A stretch of 64,000 nt of DNA, taken from NCBI GenBank assembly GCA_037039925.1, contig JAXRKP010000188.1, positions 241,001 through 305,000 on the forward strand. The letters are read 5' to 3'. Positions within the stretch are counted from its first letter, which is position 1. Each line of letters opens with the position of its first letter. This document shows positions 1-13,600 of the stretch, in pieces. The translations under genes and the position numbers were made by a program. The notes beneath the pieces were generated by a model. That model did no database searches. It was not told where the DNA came from and saw only the letters and a program-made list of their open reading frames with translations. Origin of the DNA: Doris montereyensis. Lineage: Eukaryota > Mollusca > Gastropoda > Nudibranchia > Dorididae.

Positions 1-1150
1 AGCGTGTAGAATAGGCAGGTTCTTACAGACTATATGAATGACACGGTGTGTGTGCGGATGGTACAGGAGGATAAGTGGTATGCGTTAGGATTTTTTTTCT
101 TCCTACGATGTTGAGGGCGTCTTTATGGGGTACAATTTTAGCTCTCTAAAAGGATTGACGCAGGATGGCCCTAGGGTAGCCTCTGGGTAGGAAGAAATCA
201 AACATCTTAGGCGATTCCTCTGTGAATAGGTGCTCGGCAGAACAGATGCGTCTGAGGCGGAGGAATTGAGAGTATGGAATAGCATCTTTGCAGTGTGGTG
301 GATGTGTAGTGGAGATAGATATGACTATCTGTATCTTTGTAAAATATGGTAGTTGTAAGCCCATGTTCGGAGAGAAACGGTGATGTCTAAGAAGTTAACA
401 GTGGATGTAGACTGGGTAAAAGTGAACTTGATAGGTTTGCAAAAGTTGTTGGCAAAATCGAAGAAACGGTCTAAATCAGTCGCAGATATGGTTGTGATAC
501 CAAACCCATCATCAATATACCATTTACAGGTGTTGGGCAGAGGACCAGGGTACGCCTGGAATAATCTACGCTCAAGATAACCCATGAATAGGCAAGCGTG
601 TGAAGGTCCCCATCTTTGTACTTATGGCAATTCCGCCGATTTGCTAAAAAACAAACTGGGCATTGAATTCAAAAGAATTAAGATTAAGTTCTGCCAAACG
701 GAGAAGGGTGGTAGTGTTGATTGTCTGGTCAGATCACTGGTCGAGGCATTTTAAGGGCTTGAAAATGAGGTATGGATGTTATCCATGAGGAAGAGACGTC
801 TTGGGGTTGTGTCTGTAAATGAAATACTAAAAAAGAAAATTTTGTGAGTATCCTTGATGAATGAAGGAAGAGCTTGGACAAGAGGCTGGAATTGAGTCCA
901 AGAAGGCAGAGATGCGTTCAGTAGAGCAGGAGCAGGCTGATATAATGGGTCTATCAGGGATGTGAGCTTTGTGGATTTTAGGGAGGAGATAAAAGTACGG
1001 TTTACCGAGTAGGCTGTTGTTGAGGTGTAGAATTTTGCTTTATGTGGTAGAGCTTTGGAAGTAATTAGTTGGTTAATAGTAAGAGCTACTTTATCATTGT
1101 TAGCAAACGTGTTATCGGAGGGACGGGGGATGTAAAATTGTTGTTTGTGC
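1..1150 (-). mobile_element. Penelope-like element remnant, reverse transcriptase
   Basis: Read on the minus strand, this stretch gives a broken reverse transcriptase. In order: a segment like YFYLLPKIHKAHIPDRPI (about 1000-930), SACSC and an LDSI motif, then SHACLFMGYLERRLF (about 610-560), the catalytic YIDDGFG box (about 520-500), NFLDITVSL (about 415), and HCKDAIPYSQFLRLRRIC (about 280-230). That motif order is typical of Penelope-like RTs. Several frame changes and internal stops show decay or poor base calls. The GIY-YIG end would lie beyond the left edge and is not visible. It sits antisense to POLR1B, upstream of the first visible exon. Confidence 0.8.
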
Positions 1151-1518
1151 TGGTGAGTTGACCTTCACTACAAGAAAAGGTTAACCTTTTATTTTGCCCT
1201 TTTCCCCACCTAGTCGCTCTAGTTCTTGATTTATTACTCTGTTGTTCTACCGGAACCATAGGGCTGTTTTTTTGTTTTTTGTTTTGTTTGTTATGTGGGC
1301 TTTAAAAAAAAAAATGATTTAGCATTCTTTGATTGATTTCTTTGAAACAGGATTGAAATAATTTACAAATGCCTGGTACTTAGGGGGAGTCCCATATCTG
1401 TGCGTAAGTCAACACATCACAGGATGGTTGCACATGTGTGCTTCTGTGAGAATGATATAATATACATGCCCAGAATGGTTGTGTAATATTTTTTTGTGTT
1501 TTTTCTTCATGTCTATAG

Positions 1519-1609
1519 CTTGTGTTCCCAGTGAGAAAACCGGCAGTTTGGACGTTGACGGACTCCCTGTCGTAGGAACAAGACTAAAGAATGGAGACCC
1601 ATATTACAG
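1519..1609 (+). CDS. POLR1B: POLR1B exon a
   Basis: Bounded by an acceptor (tctatag) and a GT donor (gtttca). It encodes [19 protein letters not shown] and ends in DPYY plus two bases of the next codon, which the next exon completes as Ser. The DVDGLP...GDPYYSY block is the pol I RPA2 version of this region. Confidence 0.9.
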
Positions 1610-4600
1610 GTTTCACATTTATGATTTACGTTCTCATTAACACAAGTTCTTAAGCATTTTCTTTTTGCTTAAATTGGCTGGCAGGTTCTGTTTCTTTCTG
1701 TCTTCCATCTTGATGTTTCCTCTCAGTTTACCCATAAGATCATCACATTTGATGGAATAGGTCAATTCGAATGGTTCAAGTAGTTAAGTTCACTAGAATC
1801 ACCAATACAACTTTTAAAAGTATAATGTTGTCTTGTTGAAGCAAATGTGTGGCTGCATAGGAAAACCTGTCGGAAGTCGCATGGCAACTTTTTGAGCAAT
1901 CGGGTGATAAAGTCAATTTAGTGGTATCTGCTCAATTTTGGGTTTTGGCAATTTTCTTTTAGTTCAATATCTTATCTTTCATGTCCTCAAGTATTATTGA
2001 TGAACTCACTCTCTAAGGTAGTTTAATTTATGTTTTGTGTGAAGTACCTAGAGGTATTCAGTGGTTACAAATCGTTTTAACCTGGCCCTTCAGCATGAGA
2101 AAAAATGGCATGACAGACGCGCTTACAACCGCTTAAATCACCACCAATTACAACAGAAGGTGTACAATATGACACATGAAATTCTTTGTTAGAACCTGAC
2201 GGATTTGATTATCACACGTGCGCATGAATTGAAACCACAAGGACTTAGTGAGCATCAAGAATAAACCGCTTCCACCATCCAACTGAATACAGAAAATATT
2301 CTGACGTGTTTTATTGATTTTCTGCAATAATCCACAGAAACATCCTTGTATATCTACCCAAGTGGTTAATAACACTGTTTACTCATGTAATCCAGCAGAA
2401 ACATCGTTGTACATCTACCTAAGTGGTTAATAACACTGTTTACTCATGTAATCCAGCAGAAACATCGTTGTATATCTACCCAAGTGGTTAATAACACTGT
2501 TTACTCATGAAATCCAGCAGAATCTACAAGTGGTTAATAACACTGTTTACTCATGAAATTCAGAAACAGAAACATCGTTGTATATCTATCCATCGTATCT
2601 CTACCCAAGTGGTTAATAACAGTGGTTAATAACACTGTTTACTCATGTAATCTCTACCCAAGTGGTTAATAACACTGTTTACTCATGAAATCAGTCTTGA
2701 ACAAAACATCATTGGCTTTAATAACACTGTTTACTCATGTAATCCAAAAACATCGACACAATAATTTCTTTGTTCTACCCAAGTGGTTAATAATCTTGAA
2801 TTCAATAACACTTTCACTTTGGTTAATTCTTCCAAAAACATCGTTGTACATCTACCCAAGTGGTTAATAACACTGTTTACTCATGTAATCCAGCAGAAAC
2901 ATCGTTGATATCTACCCAAGTGGTTAATAACACTGTTTACTGAAATCCAGCAGAAACTCTTCTGAAATCCAAGTTTCTACCCAAGTGGTTAATAACACTG
3001 TGAATAAAAATGATTCTCGAGCATACTCTGATCTGAACACCTCATATTTTCACCTCATATTTTGGTGAAAGAACTGATGAAGACGATTCCTCACCTGATG
3101 AAGGTAGGTTGAATCTACTTGTCTTGTACTTTACTCTACTAGGTCTAGAATGTAGAAAGAATGTAGAAAGAATGTAGATAGAATGTAGATAGAATGTAGA
3201 TAGAATGTAGATCTACTGTTGTGTTTTGTAGTACATGTAATTGTTATGATCTTACTACTTTGTCGTTGATTGTGAGTTACTTTTATTAGTGATACTCAAG
3301 TTACTGAAAGCTCATCTAGATCTAGTTCTAGACCTAAATTATAGATCTACTTTGCTGTTTATGTAAATTTATTAAAAATCATTATTAGGCTACTATTAGA
3401 CTAGACTATCAATCTAATTTCTAAATATTCTTATCTAGATCGAGAGTGTTCTAATTTTGGTCATCAGTGGGATCTGTGATCCAATTCTAGAATCTCAAGT
3501 AGATCTAGTTCTAGCTACTCTCAACTAGATCACAATATAGATGTAGACATGATGATCGTGTAAGTTATTCTATAAGCTATACCTTAGCCATAGCTCAGGG
3601 TAATAATGGACAAAAGGCATGATGGACAGAGTAACTCACGCATAGATGCATAGTAATATTACTGATAAGTACAAGATTATGTTGCTATAGAGATCAAATG
3701 CAAATGCACAGTGACAGATGAAGGCATGACAGACCAATCAACAAACATACTCTGACACCAGGACACATTAATATTTCTTTTCCTTCTTCTCATACCAAAC
3801 ATGTTCTTTCTTTCTTTTTTTGCCAGATGATGAATTTACTGATGATGATGACAACTCTATTGATGATCATGTCAGTACTGACCTAGCGGAGAGAGTTGTT
3901 CCGTTGGAACTTGGGAATGCACCCTCATTATCATCTACGGACTCGTCTTTCCTCACTCCAGCCGTTTCAAATGGCCAGTCAACCACCCCCCCCCCATGTA
4001 AATGTGCCCTCAACAGCAGTAAGCCGTGTTATACCGTCTTTGATGAAAGTGAGATAGAAAACTTTCCATGGCAATACATAGGATTGACCCGTGAAGAGCT
4101 GGATATGGCAATTCTTGCCAAACTTGCCTGCCACATCCATTTAGACTCACTGACCAGGAGAACGAAACAGTCCCACCAGACCGAAAGAAAATCATCTCGG
4201 ACAGACTATTTCCACCATGGATATAGAATATGCAGGGATTTTTTAAAGTTCATCCATGGCGTCGGACAAGACAAATTAAATGACCTCATTAAGCACTACA
4301 AGGCCAATGGGCTAGAAAGTCGAGTCCACAAGAATAGAAAGAAGCAACCTGCCAATGCTGTTACGTCATGAAGTCAGGATGGTGGTTGACTTTGTCATAC
4401 ATTTTCTGAGATTCATGCCATCGAATCACCAGGCCGGACACCAAAAAACTGGATACCTGACATAAAGTTGCTTCCGACCCACTTTACAAAGAAGCTTGTC
4501 TATGACGAATGTGTGAATGCAGCAGAAGAAAGCAGCATCCGTGTAGTTCAGCTCCGCACATTTAGGGATTTATGGCAGAAATTACTCCCATTCAACCGCA

Positions 4601-7600
4601 CTATTCCTCCAGCTAGTGATTTGTGTTGGGTGTGTCAAGAGGGTGCAATGAGAGTAGCAAGATTTGTGTTGAGTGTGTCAAGAGGGTGCAATGAGAATAG
4701 CAAGATTTGTGTTGAGTGTGTCAAGAGGGTGCAATGAGAGTAGCAAGATTTGTGTTGAGTGTGTCAAAGGTGCAATGAGTAGCAAGATTTGTGTTGAGTG
4801 TGTCAAGAGGGTGCAATGAGAATAGCAAGATTTGTGTTGAGTGTGTCAAGAGGGTGCAATGAGAGTAGCAAGATTTGTGTTGAGTGTGTCAAGAGGGTGC
4901 AATGAGAGTAGCAAGATTTGTGTTGAGTGTGTCAAGAGGGTGCAATGAAAGTAGCAAGATTTGTGTTGAGTGTGTCAAGAGGGTGCAATGAGAGTAGCAA
5001 GATTTGTGTTGAGTGTGTCAAGAGGGTGCAATGAGAGTAGCAAGGTTTGTGTTGAGTGTGTCAAGAGGGTGCAATGAAAGTAGCAAGGTTTGTGTTGAGT
5101 GTGTCAAGAGGGTGCAATGAGAGTAGTAGCAAGGTTTGTGTTGAGTGTGTCAAGAGGGTGCAATGAAAGTAGCAAGGTTTGTGTTGAGTGTGTCAAGAGG
5201 GTGCAATGAAAGTAGCAAGGTTTGTGTTGAGTGTGTCAAGAGGGTGCAATGAAAGTAGCAAGGTTTGTGTTGAGTGTGTCAAGAGGTGCAATGAAAGTAG
5301 CAACATTTGTGTTGAGTGTGTCAAGAGGGTGCAATGAAAGTAGCAACATTTGTGTTGAGTGTGTCAAGAGGGTGCAATGAGAGTAGCAACATTTGTGTTG
5401 AGTGTGTCAAGAGGGTGCAATGAAAGTAGCAAGATTTGTGTTGAGTGTGTCAAGAGGGTGCAATGAGAAGTAGCAAGATTTGTGTTGAGTGTGTCAAGAG
5501 GGTGCAATGAAAGTAGCAACATTTGTGTTGGGTGTGTCAAATGCAATGAGAGTAGCAAGGTTTGTGTTGTGTGTCAGAGGAGCAATGCGTAGCAAGACAT
5601 GTGTTGAGATGTCAAGGGGTGAAAATGAAAGTAGCAAGATTTGTGTTGAGTGTTCAAGAACAATGAGAGTAGCAAGGTTTGTGTTGAGTGTGTCATTTTG
5701 CTAGCAATAGAGTAGCAACATTTGTGTTGAGTTTCAATGGCAAAAATCATGTTTTTTGATTTTGTCAAGAGGGTGCAATTTTCCAGTAGCAATCCATTTG
5801 TGTTGACCCGTTTATTTTAAGAGGGTGCAATGAAAGTAGCAAGACTTTGTGTTGATTGTGTCAAGAGGGTGCAATGAAAGTAGCAAGATCCAATGTTGGG
5901 ATTTACTACTAATACTAGGTGAAATGAATGTAGCAAGTTTGCCAATAAATCAGACGAAGAGAGGTAGTTGTCATAGAGGAGCTGCCGATCAAGAGATGTC
6001 AAGCTGTAAAGAGAATTTTACCAAAATGAAAAAGAAGTTAAAGAACAGATGCCAGAGATTTTGCTAGCATTAACTCAGGATCATTGCTCTTTCAATGGCA
6101 AAAATCATGTATCTTTTGATTTTGCACAGCAGGTTCACTTTTGTACAATCCATTACAACCAGGACCCGTTTATTTTAAAACTCCAGTAAATGACGGACTT
6201 TTGACCTTGAACTGTAGTCAAAGGGTTGAAGGATTGACATCCTATGCTCCAAAAACTCCAATTTACTACTAATACTATTGAAACAATGCACAGTTTAGAG
6301 ATCAGATGAGCTCGTTTATCATATTGTTCTTCAAGTTCAATGGTTTTTTCTGTCATGTTTTATCACTGTCTGAAAATCAACTAGGGCAAAGCCATAATGA
6401 ATGTTCTATGTCACATTTTTTAGAGCTACTCATGCTTCCTTTACAGATTACTCCATAATAGAATGATTTAGTACTTCTTTTTATGAGAATTGTCTACCTG
6501 TCCAGTAGATGACGTGTGTCATGAATGATCTAAGTCACATCTTTTGAAGGATACCTTTACAAGATCTCCATAATGAATGATCTAAGTTGCATTCTTTTTT
6601 TGAGAATTGTTTATCATCATGTTCTTCAAGTTCATGATTTTTCTTCTTTTTTAAGACTGTCTACCTTCACAAGATCTCCATAATGAATGATCTAAGACTC
6701 TTCTTTTCTCCATAATGAATGATTTAAGTCTTTCTTTTTGAGACTGTCTACCTTTACAAGATCTCCATAATGAATGATCTAAGTCTTCTTTTTTTTGAGA
6801 CTGTCTACCTTCATAAGATGATCCATAATGAATGATCTAAGTCTTCTTTTTTTGAGACTGTCTACCTTCATAAGATGATCCATAATGAATGATCTAAGTC
6901 TTCTTTTTTGAGACTGTCTACCTTTACAAGATGATCCATAATGAAGTCTTCTTTTTTGATCTAAATGTCTTCTTTTTTTTTGAGACTGTCTACCTTCATA
7001 AGATGATCCATAGTGAATGATTTAAGTCTTCTTTTTTGAGACTGTCTACCTTCACAAGATGATCCATAATGAATGATTTAAGTCTCAGTGAGACCATCTA
7101 CCTTCACAAGATGATCCATAATGAATGATGTAAGTCTCAGTGAGACCATCTACCTTCACAAGATGATCCATAATGAATGATTTAAGTCTCAGTGAGACCA
7201 TCTACCTTCACAAGATGATCCATAATGAATGATTTAAGTCCATCTACCTTCACAAGATGATCCATAATGAAGGATGTAAGTCTCAGTGAGACCATCTACC
7301 TTCACAAGATGATCCATAATGAATGATTTAAGTCTCAGTGAGACCATCTACCTTCACAAGATGATCCATAATGAATGATTTAAGTCTCAGTGAGACTATC
7401 TTCCTTCACAAGGTGATCCATAATGAATGATTTAAGTCTCAGTGACACAAATTTTTGACTGAATCATACACACGAAGGACTAAGAAAAAATATGATTTTT
7501 AAAATATTGTTTCTTTTACCATATTACTCGATTTGAGGATCCCCTCCCCCCCTTTCCCCTTTAATTGACAGTCATACTCTGACTGAAACCAAGTCTTTTC

Positions 7601-10600
7601 GTATTCAGGGATTTAAAAATTTTTTTTCCCATGTCAGACATCATATTACTGTCTTGATTGGAAAAAGTTTTTCTTTGACTGTACTTTTTACAAAATTGAA
7701 GAAATTCGTTATGTTCCCTCATTTTGTTATTTTTTAATGTACAATTAAATGTTTCATACTTTATTCTATGTACTCAATGTAACAAAAACAAATTTCCCTT
7801 CATGGATAATAAAATGTATCCCATACATTGAGATTTTTTACCAATGAATTTCCAATGAGATGATATCCATATTTCATTAGTGAAATAAAGCCTTTTTACC
7901 AATGAATTTCCAATGAGATAATATCCATGTTTCATTAGTGGAATAAAGCCTTTTTACCAATGAACTTCCAATGAAATAATATCCATGTTTCATTAGTGGA
8001 ATAAAGCCTTTTTACCAATGAACTTCAATGAAATAATATCCATGTTTCATTAGTGAAATAAAGCCTTTTTACCAATGAATTTCAAATGAGATAATATCCA
8101 TGTTTCATTAGTGGAATAAAGCCTTTTTACCAATGAATTTCAAATGAGATAATATCCATGTTTCATTAGTGAAATAAAGCCTTTTTACCAATGAACTTCC
8201 AATGAGATAATATCCATATTTCATTAGTGAAATAAAGCCTTTTTACCAATAAACTTCCAATGAATAATATCCAATTTCATAAGTAAAATAAAGAGATAAT
8301 ATCCATATTTCATTAGTGAAATAAAGCCTTTTTACCAATAAACTTCCAATGAGATAATATCCATATTTCATTAGTGAAATAAAGCCTTTTTACCAATGAA
8401 TTTCCAATGAGATAATATCCATATTTCATTAGTGAAATAAAGCCTTTTTACTAATGAATTTCCAATGAGATAATATCCATATTTCATTAGTGAAATAAAG
8501 CCTTTTTACTAATGAATTTCCAATGAAATAATATCCATGTTTCATTAGTGAAATAAAGCCTTTTTACCAATGAATTTCCAATGAAATAATATCCATATTT
8601 CATTAGTGAAGTAAAGCCTTTTACCAATGAATTTCCAATGAAATAATATCCATATTTCATTAGTGAAGTAAAGCCTCTTGAATGAATTTCCAATGAAATA
8701 ATATCCATATTTCATTAGTGAAGTAAAGCCTCTTGAGCCTCGTTTGTGAGTTTTGCTTCAAAGGAAGCTTATAATGTTACTAGTATTTTGTGAACATTTC
8801 TATTGTTTTTATTGTTTTTGTCTGTTAAATCTTGTTAGCATGGGATAAACAATTTATACCACACCTTATCGTTCTCAATGAAGAATTTATTCCATTCAAG
8901 AAATAGAAATAGCCAAATTGTCTAATTGCTCTGTAAACCTCATGTAATAAATTCTTGATATCGAATGATAAGTTGTTGAATACATTTTTTGTGCTCAATT
9001 CAATTCAAATTCAATTTATTCTGATAAATTAAAACCATGGAACAAAATTCATAGAAGACATAAGAGAAAAAAATTATTTTCTCAAATGCATAGCAATGCA
9101 AAGGAATCTAAAATACAGAAACTTGTTACACCAGAGGCAAAGTGGCAGGCTCTCAACCAAAAGGTTGTGAATTCAAGCCCTGGCGCTGTAAAAGTTTTCT
9201 CTGGTCCAGGTAGGCGGATCGAACCTAGTTCCATCGGAGACGCGATGAAAAGGATGTCCTGTGTGTGCAAATCACAAAACTGTGCACATTGAAGATCCCT
9301 TGGCGATTTACAGGGCAGTCTGGGCAAACTTATAGCTCTGATCAAATCCTCTGAGATCACCTTAGTTGTGGATGTGGGTCAAATCAAATCAAATCAAATC
9401 AAATCAAATCAAATCAAATCAAATCAAAGCTAACCCTGATATTCTGATCATGTGTATATTTGGTGATTGTTTATCCTGTTTCGCTCTGGCATATGTTCTC
9501 TGAGGTAATGATTATCAACTGTTTCGTTTAAATCTTTCAGTTACAGAAATATCAACACGGGTGATTTTCATACACAGAAGTATAAGGGCCTGGAAGAGGC
9601 TCAAATTGTGCAAATTAAAATCCTTGGACATGAAACAAGAGAGGTTGAAATGAATCATGTCTGCTTTGTTTTGCGCATTCAGGTAACAAGACTTAACTTT
9701 TGCTTGTTAGTCTCATTCATTTGTGTGTTCACTCTATGTACATGTGTCATGTGATCTGTGACGGCAATGATGGAAATGGTGGTTTGAAGGCAAAGGGTTG
9801 GCATTAAAAGCTATAAGGTCGGATATTTTAAATCCTGAAGAGGACATATTTTCATTTTGATTTATTTGGATGTTTTTTTTTCCGTGACATCTTGTTATAT
9901 TGTAGATTAAATTTTGTACCTGATCTGATCTGAAATAGACACAATTCAAGTTTATTCCTGATAAACCAGTTCAGTGTATTTGTGATTTATAGAGATATAA
10001 ATATGCTCATATTATAACTGCTTAGATCCTTTGCTTTCAAGATTTTGCCATGGATTATTTTCTTTCTTTTCAGAGAAACCCAACGATAGGTGATAAATTC
10101 TCCAGTCGACACGGGCAAAGGGAATTTGCAGGTAAGTCAGTCAAATTGTTTTTGGATTGTTTTGCACACTGCAGTGCCTTTCTCTACATGTTATTATTTA
10201 TTTTGATGTCCTTTTGTATTTAAATAGAAATCACTCTATACCATGTTTAGCATTTTGTTTTGAACAACATTCAAACATGTATATTTTGATTTTATAAGGA
10301 AAGGTTTTTTTATTCAATTAAATGTATCATGTTTTCATGAATACTTTCCTTTCCTTTAAAATGATTCATTAAAATTATTTGGAATGTTAGTTACAAAATG
10401 TTCTATTTTGTTTCATTTGACTTTCTGTCTCCCCAGTATGATGTGGCCTACAACAGACATGCCTTTCACCGAGAGCGGTTTGGTCCCAGACATACTTTTC
10501 AATCCTCATGGTTTTCCATCACGTATGACAATTGGTATGTTATATCAAAAAGGAGCGTATCGACGATGAAAGGGGCAAACCGTGCGTCCAATTTTGGATG

Positions 10601-13600
10601 TTTTGAGAAAATGATGCTGCGCCTTTTAATCTATTTTCAAAAACATACATAACATACACGGTTTGCAAGTATCAAAAACATACACGGTTTGCAAGTATCA
10701 AAAACATACACGGTTTGCAAGTATCAAAAACATACACGGTTTGCAAGTAAGTATCAAAAACATACGGTTTGCAAGTATCAAAAACATACATGGTTTGCAA
10801 GGTTTGGTTTTTCAAAAACATACACGGTTTGCAAGTGTCAAAAACATACATACATGGTTTGCAAGTATCAAAAACATACATGTTTGCAAGTATCAAAAAC
10901 ATACATGGTTTGCAAGTATCAAAAACATACACGGTTTGCAAGTATCAAAAACATACACGGTTTGCATACGAAGATCAAAAACATACACGGTTTTCTAAGG
11001 TTCTTGTGCCATCAAAAACGAGACCCAATAGGGATACACGGTTTGCAAGTATCAAAAACGAGACCCAATAGGTTTTCTATTGGTTCTTGTGCCACGGAAT
11101 CTAACTATGGACGAAGCATAGGGGCTTGGCTTGCTAATGTTAAGAAAGGTGTTACTATTTTTAGACTTACACGGTTTGCGACTTTCAGCGTTGATACAAA
11201 AAAGCAAAAAAACAATATTTGACCCTTTTCTATTTAATCCATGTTTTAGACTTGCTTGGTACGTTATGGTTTTCATTATAAGTAAAAAGTAAATTTTCTC
11301 CCAAGGCCATTACGGCCCGTAGCGCCGTTTTTACAACGTTAAGCGGAAATGGTGATAATAATAACCTCAAGGACAGGATGCTAGTCTGATGCAGGTTTTA
11401 CTCCCTGATAGTCTGATGCAGCTTTCAACTGATGCAGCTCCCTGGATAGTGATGCTGAGCTTCCCTGATGCAGGTTTTCACTCCCTGATAGTCTGATGCA
11501 GCTTTCACTCCCTGATAGTCTGATGCAGCTTTCACTCCCTGATAGTCTGATGCAGCTTTCACTCCCTGATAGTCTGATGCCCTCCCTGATAGTCTGATGC
11601 AGCTTTAACTCCCTCCCTGATAGTCTGATGCAGCTTTTACTCCCCTGATAGTCTGATGCAGCTTTTACTCCCCTGATAGTCTGATGCAGCTTTCACTCCC
11701 TGATAGTCTGATGCAGCTTTTACTCCCCTGATAGTCTGATGCAGCTTTAACTCCCCTGATAGTCCTGCAGCTTCCCCTAGTCTGAATTACCTGATTCATG
11801 CAGCTTTTACTCCCTGATTGTCTGATGCAGCTTTCACTCCCATGCTAGAGTTTAAGGAAAATACCTTTCTTCCAAATTACATTCAATGTTTTGTAGTTGT
11901 CATATAGTTGCCATGGTCATTTTGATGTCGTTCACTTTTATTATTGTTTTTATGTGTATTGTACCACCGCACTATCTATTTGTTCACCATTGCATCTTTA
12001 TATATATTTCTCCTAAAATCTATACATTTAATGATTAACTTAAGTTAAATTAAAAAAAATTTTTTAAATGCATTGATGAATTTTCATTTTTCAAACGGAA
12101 ATTGTGATAACACAACTATGATTTCCCTTTTAACACTTTTGTGACCACCGACGAGTATTCTCACATCACGATGCAACAACCTGGGACCACCGACGAGAAT
12201 ACTCGCATTTGGATATTCCCTAATAAAAGCCAGTTCACCTATTTATAAATCCTATCCATGTTTTTGGCTTCCGTTCTAAAGCTTTGTTTATTTGTCCTAC
12301 TTTCACTTTCAACCGTCAATGTGCGACTCAGTGCTAGATTGACTTAAAAAATGCCTAAAAGACGAACTCTAACGCGAGATGAAGTACTCCATGAATTATT
12401 TATGAACTCAGACAGCGAGGACAGCGATGAGGAAGTGGGGGATAGTTATTCTGATCAAGATTCTGTTGATAATGATCCAGAATTCGTGGCTGAAAATGAC
12501 CGTGACAGATAAAGTAGTGGTATGTTCCTGATGTCTGTGTGAAATTTCATGTATGTAGGTGTGCTAGAAGCAAGTCTATTTAGATTTTAAGAACACATGT
12601 ACATTTTTCACCTAAAATGGGCGGTGGCCCCCGGTCCTGGGGTGATGCATGGCCCCTGGGGGCTTGGCCACGTAGGTGTTAAAGGGTTAATAAAGATGAT
12701 TGAATTGAATTGTAACTCATGCTTTGAAAAGCTACATAATAGTATTAATAGGCTGTGATGGTGTCAAAATTAGTTGCTAGGCATCATTTTAATTTCCTGA
12801 ATGTTAATTGATTTAAAATAAGCTTCTAAGGATTGATCTGGTATGAGAATTAAAAACTGGAAAGCATGCATGTTTGTTTTGTGTTGTTGTGATTTTTAAA
12901 TTTATATTTGCTTTGTTTATTTCCTTTCTGTCCTTTCAGGTATGATGATTGAGAGCATGGCTGGAAAGGCTGGGGCCCTGCATGGCATGTACCTTGATGC
13001 CAGTCCCTTCACCTTCTCGGAAAACCAACCTGCTATTGACTACTTTGGCCAGATGCTTTCAGCAGGTGAAGTTTCAGCCTTGAGTTAATTGCCGTAACTT
13101 TGTGTTTGAGTCACACTCAGAATGTATTGCAATGAGCGCTGTCATTATGGACATTTTGTTGTGTTGTGAAAAGTTACTAGGTACGTCATTTCTTGTTGAA
13201 TCCATCATGTGCTCTCAATTATATGAAATGGAATTTACAATAAAGATATTTACCCTGGTACAGCTATGACCAGTAATTGCCGGTTTGTTACAGCATTCCA
13301 TTCAGCTATACGCCCGGGATTTACCGTTTGCCTGCTACAAACCTCTCAGCGCGATGCCCGGCTTTTTTGCGGGAAGGAAGGATAGGTCAAGAGAGGCCTA
13401 ATATTCCTCCTTCTTGTTACCCTCTTACTGTCTTACGCTCATCCTCTTTTAATCATCTTTTAAAATGAATGCTTTCTGATTGGTTAACCATTTAGTAAAC
13501 AGGAAAAAGGCCGTGTTCAGGCTCATAAGCTTACGTCCAAAAGGCCTTCGGTTGAGTCTATTTCTAAAGGGGTATGTTTATGATTGTCTTTGTCTTGGAC

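Larger units (their letters stand above)
1610..9540 (+). other. POLR1B intron, 7.9 kb
   Basis: Long intron holding a 61-bp array, a nested integrase-like gene with its own 43-bp array, two more arrays (52-57 bp and 58 bp) and a SINE. The parts between these (1610-2345, 3220-3780, 7450-7840, 8750-9100) are AT-rich with nothing recognisable. Confidence 0.8.

Noticed and set aside
9128..9200. tRNA gene
   Set aside because: The head has box A- and B-like motifs but no complete cloverleaf, and it is followed by the shared SINE body and aaatc tail.
10640..11060. Regular direct repeats that might suggest a CRISPR array
   Set aside because: Units are contiguous with no unique spacers, and the host is a eukaryote.
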